Under the pieces are notes generated by a model that was not told where the DNA came from, ran no database searches, and saw nothing but the letters and a program-made list of their open reading frames with translations. This document shows, in pieces, positions 55,988 to 64,000 of a DNA stretch of 64,000 nucleotides (within the stretch, counting starts at the first letter, position 1; each line of letters begins with the position of its first letter). The stretch is from Burkholderiales bacterium (lineage in GTDB: Bacteria > Pseudomonadota > Gammaproteobacteria > Burkholderiales > Burkholderiaceae_C), in contig JACPOI010000019.1 of assembly GCA_016185015.1 (NCBI GenBank), positions 1-64,000 on the forward strand, in the 5' to 3' direction. The position numbers were made by a program, and so were the translations under genes.

Positions 55988-56307
55988 ACCCGGAACGATT
56001 CACCACAACCGCAACGATCCCGCTCGTTCGGATTGTTGAAACGGAAACCCTCATTCAGGCCCTCGCGCACATAGTCGAGCTGGGTGCCGTCGATGTAGGA
56101 CAGGCTCTTGGGATCGATCAGCACCTTGACACCATGGTCTTCAAAGACGATGTCTTCCGAGGCGATCTCGTCCACGTACTCCAGCTTGTAGGCCAGGCCC
56201 GAGCAGCCCGTGGTCTTGACGCCCAGGCGCACGCCCACGCCCTTGCCGCGTTTGGAAAGGTAGCGGGTCACATGCCGTGCTGCGGCTTCAGTCAGGGAAA
56301 CAGCCAT
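55984..56307 (-). CDS. iscA: Fe-S cluster assembly protein IscA
   Basis: A 107-residue A-type carrier with the three conserved cysteines in [12 protein letters not shown] and the terminal CGCGESF. It delivers iron or [2Fe-2S] clusters to target proteins. It lies between iscU and hscB in the usual order. Confidence 0.96.
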   Translation of the reverse strand: MAVSLTEAAARHVTRYLSKRGKGVGVRLGVKTTGCSGLAYKLEYVDEIASEDIVFEDHGVKVLIDPKSLSYIDGTQLDYVREGLNEGFRFNNPNERDRCGCGESFRV

Positions 56308-56373
56308 AGTTCTTTATCCGTCGTGGAAAGAGCTGCACCCTGCGGTACCGCCCTGATCCACAAGCTTGCTGGT

Positions 56374-56760
56374 TTAGTGCGCGTGCTTCTTGCGGTAATC
56401 GTCCACCGCAGCCTTGATGGCATCTTCAGCCAGGATGGAGCAGTGGATCTTGACCGGCGGCAACGCCAGTTCTTCGGCGATCTCGCTGTTCTTCAGCGCA
56501 GCGGCCTGGTCCAGGGTCTTGCCCTTGACCCATTCGGTCACCAGCGAACTGGAAGCAATGGCCGAACCGCAACCGTAGGTCTTGAAGCGCGCATCCTCGA
56601 TGACACCGGTGCTCGGGTTCACCTTGATCTGCAGCTTCATCACGTCACCGCAGGCGGGCGCGCCCACCATGCCGGTGCCTACCGTGTCATCGCCCTTGTC
56701 GAAGGAGCCGACGTTGCGCGGGTTTTCATAGTGATCAACGACTTTTTCAGAATATGCCAT
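56374..56760 (-). CDS. iscU: Fe-S cluster scaffold protein IscU
   Basis: A 128-residue scaffold on which new clusters are built. The cluster ligands lie in KTYGCGSAIASSS, the AP-site region GAPACGD and the HscA-recognised LPPVKIHCSILAED. It is positioned 26 bases after iscS. Confidence 0.97.
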   Translation of the reverse strand: MAYSEKVVDHYENPRNVGSFDKGDDTVGTGMVGAPACGDVMKLQIKVNPSTGVIEDARFKTYGCGSAIASSSLVTEWVKGKTLDQAAALKNSEIAEELALPPVKIHCSILAEDAIKAAVDDYRKKHAH

Positions 56761-56786
56761 GGTCTTGCCTCTTTAATCAGTCAATC

Positions 56787-58007
56787 TCAATGGGCGGCCC
56801 ATTGGATGGTGCTCAGGTCCACGCCGTCCTGGAACATCTCCCACAGGGGGCTGAGCTCGCGCAGCTTGGCCACGTTGTGCTTGATGGTCGTGATGGCGTA
56901 ATCGATTTCTTCTTCGGTCGTGAAACGGCCGATGGTCATGCGCAGGCTGCTGTGGGCCAGCTCGTCGCTGCGGCCCAGGGCACGCAGCACATAGCTCGGC
57001 TCCAGGCTGGCCGAGGTGCAGGCCGAGCCGCTGGATACCGCCAGGCCCTTGATGCCCATGATCAGCGACTCGCCTTCGACGAAGTTGAAGCTCATGTTCA
57101 GGTTCTGCGGCACGCGCTTTTCCAGGCTGCCGTTCACGTAGACCTGTTCGATGTCCTTGAGACCGTCAAGCAGGCGCTGCTGCAGCTTGCGGGCCTTGGC
57201 CAGGTCCTGGGCCATCTCGGCCTTGGCAATGCGGAAGGCCTCGCCCATGCCGACGCACTGGTGGGTCGGCAGGGTGCCCGAACGCATGCCACGCTCATGG
57301 CCGCCACCATGGATCTGCGCCTCGATGCGCACGCGCGGCTTGCGACGCACGTAGAGCGCGCCGATGCCCTTGGGTCCGTAGGTCTTGTGGGCCGTCATGC
57401 TCATCAGGTCGATGGGCAGCTTGTCCATGTCGATCTCGACCCGGCCGGGGGCCTGGGCGGCATCCACATGCAGCAGGATGCCCTTTTCACGGCAGAACGC
57501 GCCGATGGCAGGGATGTCCTGGATCACACCGATCTCGTTGTTCACGAAGAGGATGCTGATGAGGATGGTGTCGGGACGGACGGCTGCCTTCAGCGCATCC
57601 AGATTCACCAGCCCGTCTTCCTGCACGTCCAGATAGGTCACCTCGAAACCCTGGCGCTCCAGCTCACGCATGGTGTCCAGCACGGCCTTGTGCTCGGTCT
57701 TGAGGGTGATGAGGTGCTTGCCCTTGCCCTTGTAGAACTGCGCCGCTCCCTTGAGGGCCAGGTTGATGGATTCGGTGGCACCGGAAGTCCAGACGATCTC
57801 GCGCGGGTCGGCGCCAATCAGGTCGGCCACCTGCGCACGCGCCTTCTCCACGGCCTCCTCGGCTTCCCAGCCCCAGGCATGGCTGCGGGAAGCCGGGTTG
57901 CCGAAGTGCTCGCGCAACCAGGGAATCATGGCATCGACCACACGTGGGTCGCAAGGTGTGGTGGCACCGTAGTCCATGTAAATAGGAAAGTGGGGCGTCA
58001 TGTCCAT
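56787..58007 (-). CDS. iscS: Cysteine desulfurase IscS
   Basis: A 406-residue PLP enzyme that takes sulfur from cysteine for cluster assembly and tRNA thiolation. The PLP lysine lies in [12 protein letters not shown] and the mobile persulfide-forming cysteine in [14 protein letters not shown]. The N-terminus ([15 protein letters not shown]) and length are typical. It follows iscR by 55 bases. Confidence 0.97.
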   Translation of the reverse strand: MDMTPHFPIYMDYGATTPCDPRVVDAMIPWLREHFGNPASRSHAWGWEAEEAVEKARAQVADLIGADPREIVWTSGATESINLALKGAAQFYKGKGKHLITLKTEHKAVLDTMRELERQGFEVTYLDVQEDGLVNLDALKAAVRPDTILISILFVNNEIGVIQDIPAIGAFCREKGILLHVDAAQAPGRVEIDMDKLPIDLMSMTAHKTYGPKGIGALYVRRKPRVRIEAQIHGGGHERGMRSGTLPTHQCVGMGEAFRIAKAEMAQDLAKARKLQQRLLDGLKDIEQVYVNGSLEKRVPQNLNMSFNFVEGESLIMGIKGLAVSSGSACTSASLEPSYVLRALGRSDELAHSSLRMTIGRFTTEEEIDYAITTIKHNVAKLRELSPLWEMFQDGVDLSTIQWAAH

Positions 58008-58062
58008 ACAGCTCTAGAAAAACGAACAGTCAATAAAGTGAAGTGGCGCAGGCACGGCCGGA

Positions 58063-58599
58063 TCAGGACTTGGAAAAGGCATTGCCCAGCGCAAACACCG
58101 AGTTGGGGGCGTTCACACGCACCGGCTTGACCACCGGGGCGCTGGAAATGGCCCGCTTGACCATGGGCTTGTCTTCGATGGTGATGCCCTTGGCCAGCTG
58201 GTCGTCGACCAGCTTTTGCAGGGTGACCGAGTCCAGAAACTCGACCATGCGGGTGTTCAGGGAAGCCCAGAGTTCGTGCGTCATGCAGCGGCCGCCGTCG
58301 CCCAGGCAGTTTTCCTTGCCGCCGCACTGGGTGGCGTCGATGGGCTCGTCCACCGACAGGATGATGTCAGCCACGGTGATCTCGGCCGCCTTGCGCGCCA
58401 GGGTGTAGCCGCCGCCCGGACCACGGGTGGATTCGACCAGTTCGTGCCGACGCAGCTTGCCGAAGAGCTGCTCCAGATAGGACAGGGAAATCTGCTGCCG
58501 CTGGCTGATGGCGGCCAGGGTCACAGGGCCGTTGCTCTGGCGCAAGGCCAGATCAATCATGGCGGTGACCGCAAAGCGGCCTTTGGTGGTGAGGCGCAT
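58063..58599 (-). CDS. iscR: Fe-S responsive regulator IscR
   Basis: A 178-residue Rrf2-family repressor. The winged helix (MRLTTKGRFAVTAMIDLAL; QISLSYLEQLFGKLR) is followed by the cluster-binding segment with Cys92, Cys98, Cys105 and His108. One spacing is a residue longer than in E. coli (92/98/104). It represses the isc operon when holding a [2Fe-2S] cluster. The C-terminal extension (about 40 residues) is longer than minimal and of no evident function. It is the first gene of the operon, with a candidate type 1 IscR box upstream. Confidence 0.96.
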   Translation of the reverse strand: MRLTTKGRFAVTAMIDLALRQSNGPVTLAAISQRQQISLSYLEQLFGKLRRHELVESTRGPGGGYTLARKAAEITVADIILSVDEPIDATQCGGKENCLGDGGRCMTHELWASLNTRMVEFLDSVTLQKLVDDQLAKGITIEDKPMVKRAISSAPVVKPVRVNAPNSVFALGNAFSKS

Positions 58600-58610
58600 G
58601 GCAAGCTCCT

Positions 58611-58633
58611 ATTCCGAGTAATGGACTCAAGTT
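58611..58633 (-). promoter_or_regulatory. Candidate IscR type 1 binding site
   Basis: Read toward iscR, the sequence has CTTGAGT and ACTCGGA separated by five bases (positions 613-631 of the 58 kb block). This resembles the IscR type 1 pattern with its GACT/AGTC-like arms and trailing GG. It lies 14 bases before the iscR start, where a bound dimer would block the promoter or early transcription. The similarity is good but not exact. Confidence 0.55.
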
Positions 58634-58708
58634 TAGCAAAAAACCCAGCTGCGCGCTCGGGATAGCGGCAATGCAGCGCAAGTGCTTGTCAACAAAAGGA
58701 TTTCCAGC

Positions 58709-60835
<2,127 letters not shown>

Positions 60836-60974
60836 GTCGACCTGATATGGACGGTTTCCGGAGCCCGTTAAAATTAGGGCTAACCCGAAAGAATACGTCA
60901 TTCCGGTGCCGGGCGCAGCCCGCTGCCGGAGTGGCATGAATCCACCCGCTTCATCACTTTTCCAAGGAACCGAC

Positions 60975-62171
60975 ATGTCCATGTTCTCCGCCGTCGAAAT
61001 GGCACCGCGCGACCCTATCCTGGGTCTGAACGAGCAGTTCAACGCCGATACCAACCCCAAGAAGGTCAACCTGGGCGTGGGCGTGTATTTCGACGACAAC
61101 GGCAAGCTGCCCCTGCTGCAGTGCGTGCAGGCTGCCGAAAAGGCCATGATGGACAAACCCACGGCCCGCGGCTACCTGCCCATCGACGGCATCGCCGCCT
61201 ATGACGCCGCCGTCAAGAGTCTGGTCTTCGGCGCCGACAGCGAGCCCGTCAAGAGCGGCCGCGTCGCCACCATCCAGGGCATCGGCGGCACCGGCGGCCT
61301 GAAGATCGGCGCCGACTTCCTCAAGAAGCTCAACCCGAACGCCAAGGTGCTGATCTCCGACCCGAGCTGGGAAAACCACCGCGCCCTGTTCACCAGCGCC
61401 GGTTTCACGGTCGAGAGCTACCGTTATTACGACGCGGCCAAGCGCGGTGTCGATTTCGCCGGCATGCTGGCCGACATCCAGGCCGCCCCGGCCGGCACCA
61501 TCGTGCTGCTGCACGCCTGCTGCCACAACCCCACCGGCTACGACATCACCGCCGCCCAGTGGGACCAGGTGATCGCCGCCATCAAGGCCAAGGGCCTGGT
61601 GTCCTTCCTGGACATGGCCTACCAGGGCTTCGGCAACGGCATCCAGGAAGACGGCGCCGTGATCGGCAAGTTCGTGGCTGCCGGCCTGGACTTCTTCGTC
61701 TCCACCAGCTTCTCCAAGAGCTTCAGCCTGTACGGCGAGCGCGTGGGTGCCCTGTCGGTGCTGTGTGCCAGCAAGGAAGAAGCCGACCGCGTGCTGAGCC
61801 AGCTCAAGATCGTGATCCGCACCAACTACAGCAACCCGCCCACCCATGGCGGCGCCGTGGTGGCCGCCGTGCTGAACAACCCCGAGCTGCGCGCCCTTTG
61901 GGAGAAGGAGCTGGGCGAGATGCGCGTGCGCATCAAGGCCATGCGCCAGAAGCTGGTCGACGGCCTGAAGGCCGCCGGCGTCAAGCAGGACATGAGCTTC
62001 ATCACCAGCCAGATCGGCATGTTCAGCTATTCGGGCCTGTCCAAGGACCAGATGGTGCGCCTGCGCAGCGAGTTCGGCATCTACGGCACCGATACCGGCC
62101 GCATGTGCGTGGCTGCGCTCAACAGCAAGAACATCGACTACGTCTGCCAGGCGATTGCCAAGGTGGTGTAA
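60975..62171 (+). CDS. tyrB: Aromatic-amino-acid / aspartate aminotransferase (class I)
   Basis: A 398-residue PLP-dependent aminotransferase of the AspC/TyrB branch. Features are the N-terminal [26 protein letters not shown], the PLP lysine in [16 protein letters not shown], and the C-terminal GRMCVAALN with the substrate-binding Arg. AAGGAA precedes ATG 60975. It interconverts aromatic amino acids or aspartate with their keto acids; the exact preference needs assay. TAAAAT at 60869-60874 may be its -10 box. Confidence 0.9.
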   Translation: MSMFSAVEMAPRDPILGLNEQFNADTNPKKVNLGVGVYFDDNGKLPLLQCVQAAEKAMMDKPTARGYLPIDGIAAYDAAVKSLVFGADSEPVKSGRVATIQGIGGTGGLKIGADFLKKLNPNAKVLISDPSWENHRALFTSAGFTVESYRYYDAAKRGVDFAGMLADIQAAPAGTIVLLHACCHNPTGYDITAAQWDQVIAAIKAKGLVSFLDMAYQGFGNGIQEDGAVIGKFVAAGLDFFVSTSFSKSFSLYGERVGALSVLCASKEEADRVLSQLKIVIRTNYSNPPTHGGAVVAAVLNNPELRALWEKELGEMRVRIKAMRQKLVDGLKAAGVKQDMSFITSQIGMFSYSGLSKDQMVRLRSEFGIYGTDTGRMCVAALNSKNIDYVCQAIAKVV

Positions 62172-62184
62172 GCCGATTCGGCCC

Positions 62185-62220
62185 GCAACAAAAAACCGCC
62201 TTCGGGCGGTTTTTTGTTGC
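62185..62220. terminator. Strong bidirectional terminator with TTCG tetraloop
   Basis: A perfect 16-base stem (185-200 paired with 205-220) includes AAAAAACCGCC on the left and GGCGGTTTTTT on the right around a TTCG loop. It ends the aminotransferase gene and, on the other strand, the GST gene. Confidence 0.93.
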
Positions 62221-62239
62221 CTGCGACTTGATACAGGGC

Positions 62240-62968
62240 TCAGCCATCGAGCTCAGGGTAGCGTCGGAAGATGCCATCCTCGTTGAAGGGTATGCGCCGT
62301 TCGCTGCGCAAGTAGAGCGAGACGCGACGATGCCCGGCCACGCGGTCGCGCAACGCCAGCACCAGTGGCGTCTTCTTCAGGGCGCGCCGGGTTGCCTTGG
62401 GGAAGGCGTAAAGCAGGCCCTCCACCAACTGGAACAGCGACAGGTCCGCATAGCTCAGTCGCGCACCCACCAGATGCTGGCTACCCTTGGGGTTGCGCGC
62501 CAGGATGGCCTCAAGCCAGCCCAGAAATTTCGGGATGCGCTGGCTACGAAACTCTTGCGCGGCTCGCAAGGCCTCGGGCTTCTGATCTTCGTAATACAAA
62601 CCCAAACCCACCGGGTGGTGCGTGTTGTGAGCCTGGTCCACGGCATCTGCGATGGTGAGCTGGATCTGATGGGTCCACAGGCGGTCCGCTTCGCTTGCCC
62701 CAACCAGCTTGAGTCGTGGGCCTAAGTACAACAGGATGGCAGCGGTCTGTCCGATGACGTGTTTGCCGTCCACCAGCACGGGACAGGCCAAAGGCGGTCG
62801 CGTGACGGATCCGTCGTTCAGATAATGGAGCAAGGCCGGTACACCCTGGCCCGCTGACTCATCGCCACGCGCCACGTCGACATAAGGCACGCCAGCCGCC
62901 TCAAGCGCTAGGCGGACAAATTCCCCGCGCCCCTGGATACCGGGCCAATAATGAAGTTCGTAGGGCAT
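62240..62968 (-). CDS. Glutathione S-transferase-like protein
   Basis: From ATG 62968 (MPYELHYWPGIQGRGEFVRLALEAAG) the protein has 242 residues. The thioredoxin-like half includes CPVLVDGKHVIGQTAAILLYLG, and the helical half has GARLSYADLSLFQLVEGL. The N-terminal Tyr and Arg-Gly-Glu region resembles sigma/mu-type or bacterial GSTs of unknown substrate. A role in detoxification is likely but not proven. Confidence 0.85.
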   Translation of the reverse strand: MPYELHYWPGIQGRGEFVRLALEAAGVPYVDVARGDESAGQGVPALLHYLNDGSVTRPPLACPVLVDGKHVIGQTAAILLYLGPRLKLVGASEADRLWTHQIQLTIADAVDQAHNTHHPVGLGLYYEDQKPEALRAAQEFRSQRIPKFLGWLEAILARNPKGSQHLVGARLSYADLSLFQLVEGLLYAFPKATRRALKKTPLVLALRDRVAGHRRVSLYLRSERRIPFNEDGIFRRYPELDG

Positions 62969-63058
62969 GACCTTGTTGACTGGACTAGAAGACAGCCATT
63001 TTGTACGGAGCACAGACCGCGGACAACCCGACCAGGCGCTGCGTCGCGAAGATTTCCA

Positions 63059-63421
63059 TCAAACGCCAAAGCGCAGCCTGAACGCCTGGCAAAACTGTTC
63101 TCTGCCACTCAGCACCAACGTCACCGAGTGCCGCGGGGGGCCGGCCGAACCCGGCTGGCTGCTGAAGCGCCGCGTCAGCTCGTCGTAGGCGAGGGTCTCC
63201 GGCACCGTCCACTCCTGCTGCCCCTCCAGCAGATAGTCCCACTCACCGCCCTCCTCCAGCGGCGCGCGCTGATCGGGAAAGGTGGCATGGGCCCAGTCCA
63301 GCACCTGCGCGATCTCGGCCTGCAGGACGGTCAGGCGGTTCGCGGGGACCGACGCCATGGCCTCGAACGTGCCGTGGTCGTGCCCGTCTTCGCTGTAGTC
63401 GAAGTCCAGGTACTGCAGCAT
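63059..63421 (-). CDS. Small conserved-looking hypothetical protein
   Basis: From ATG 63421 (MLQYLDFDYSEDGHDHGTFEAMA) it has 120 residues, acidic at the N-terminus and without signal or membrane segment. VTLVLSGREQFCQAFRLRFGV closes it. I do not recognise a domain. The start lies 4 bases after the patatin gene's stop, so the two are surely co-transcribed. It may be an accessory to that phospholipase-like protein, which is inference. Confidence 0.72.
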   Translation of the reverse strand: MLQYLDFDYSEDGHDHGTFEAMASVPANRLTVLQAEIAQVLDWAHATFPDQRAPLEEGGEWDYLLEGQQEWTVPETLAYDELTRRFSSQPGSAGPPRHSVTLVLSGREQFCQAFRLRFGV

Positions 63422-63425
63422 GGTC

Positions 63426-64000
63426 TCAAGCCAGCAAATCCCGGATATGCGGCAGCGCGAACTCGGCCGCACGCTCACCTTCGGCGATGGTGCCGGCCGC
63501 CAGGTGGTAGTCCATGGCGGCCACCTCGTTGAGCCGGGGGCGGATCACCACGTCGGCCGGCTCGCCGGCCAGGCGGCTTTGTGTGATGCGCATCTGCATG
63601 ATGTTCAGGCTGGTGGTCAGCACGTCCAGCATGGAGGGCATGGGCGGTCCGTTGTCGCGGCCATTCGTCCCCTTGGCCGGTCGCAAGCGGGTGAGGATGG
63701 CCTGCAGCATCCCGCCCTGCGGGGCTTCCTCGGCCTCGGCATCGCGCGCATGGCTGGCCACGCGGCTGTGGTGCAGCATGATGTCCCAGTTCAGGTCCAC
63801 GGCGATGACGATGTCCGCCCCCATGGCACGGCACAGCGAGACGGGCACCGGATTGACCAGCCCACCATCGACGAGCAGGCGCCCTTCATGCTGCGCCGGA
63901 GTGAACAGGCCCGGCAGGGCAATGGAGGCACGCACCGCCTCGATCACCGGCCCCTCGCGCAGCCAGACCTCGCGGCCGGTGTACAGCTCGGTGGCCACGC
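63426..64000 (-). CDS. Patatin-like phospholipase, C-terminal part (5' end outside the window)
   Basis: The last 190 or so residues of a patatin/RssA-like protein are present. TELYTGREVWLREGPVIEAVRASIALPGLF is the typical middle section (in two adjoining parts), and LLVDGGLVNPVPV carries the catalytic Asp of the Ser-Asp dyad (DGG). The GxSxG serine lies upstream, outside the window. An Arg/Ala-rich insertion (about 75-120 of the visible part) and PHIRDLLA at the end complete it. Such proteins are lipid acyl hydrolases or regulators of them. The start codon is not in the window, so the frame is open to its right edge. Confidence 0.9.
   Translation of the reverse strand, partial: VATELYTGREVWLREGPVIEAVRASIALPGLFTPAQHEGRLLVDGGLVNPVPVSLCRAMGADIVIAVDLNWDIMLHHSRVASHARDAEAEEAPQGGMLQAILTRLRPAKGTNGRDNGPPMPSMLDVLTTSLNIMQMRITQSRLAGEPADVVIRPRLNEVAAMDYHLAAGTIAEGERAAEFALPHIRDLLA

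Noticed and set aside
54116..56074. 652-codon plus-strand frame opposite hscA and hscB
   Set aside because: Both minus-strand genes carry full family signatures; the plus frame has none.
60836..60974. LexA/SOS box upstream of uvrB
   Set aside because: No CTGT-N8-ACAG-like sequence occurs in the divergent region, so SOS control by a classical box is not supported.

Overview
The window is chromosomal DNA from a high-GC bacterium. Gene content points to a betaproteobacterium of the order Burkholderiales, most likely family Comamonadaceae. The pointers are a class I phaC-phaA-phaB operon, a Bug/TctC-type binding protein, a TRAP transporter beside a gentisate pathway, an E3 (LpdA) carrying its own lipoyl domain, and an isc operon without a visible iscX. 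The family placement is inference from gene content; no 16S rRNA gene is present. Almost all of the sequence is coding, which produces many long antisense reading frames that I treat as shadows.

Left edge to 19.8 kb. The window opens with the first codons of an IS5-family transposase next to an AT-richer, apparently truncated secreted protein. The polyhydroxybutyrate operon phaCAB follows on the minus strand. Then come a small membrane protein, pgeF, a zeta-class glutathione transferase (MaiA type) and a membrane diguanylate cyclase. An ABM-family monooxygenase is followed by a hairpin-rich intergenic repeat. A MarR regulator diverges from a gentisate 1,2-dioxygenase / fumarylpyruvate hydrolase / TRAP transporter operon; the zeta GST could supply the missing maleylpyruvate isomerase step. 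A run of single genes follows: two alpha/beta hydrolases, a DUF1566 protein, an isochorismatase-like hydrolase, acuI, an NlpC/P60 peptidase, a DUF302 protein and a small secreted protein.

19.8 to 25.8 kb holds a two-partner secretion system: a TpsB (FhaC/ShlB) outer-membrane transporter and a 1248-residue TpsA exoprotein with an FHA-type secretion domain and three beta-helix start motifs. Four hexamers with exact 10-bp spacing, resembling an OmpR-family binding array, lie about 90 bp upstream of tpsB. This is the most distinctive region of the window.

25.8 to 47 kb is mainly housekeeping: the pyruvate dehydrogenase operon aceE-aceF-lpdA, divergent from a PAS histidine kinase with a FixJ-type regulator, then folD, an M3 oligopeptidase, a DUF4124-glutaredoxin protein, rpiA and pyrD. 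A LysR regulator then diverges from two paralogous alpha/beta hydrolases and a Bug protein, which looks like an uncharacterised uptake and hydrolysis unit. An FAD-dependent oxidoreductase follows.

47 to 64 kb contains a tetR-MFP-RND-OMF efflux operon with a strong palindromic operator, tRNA-Val(CAC), dnaQ, the complete iscR-S-U-A-hscB-hscA-fdx iron-sulfur assembly operon with a candidate IscR box, uvrB divergent from an aromatic aminotransferase gene, a second GST, a small conserved protein and the 3' part of a patatin-like phospholipase gene that runs off the right edge.
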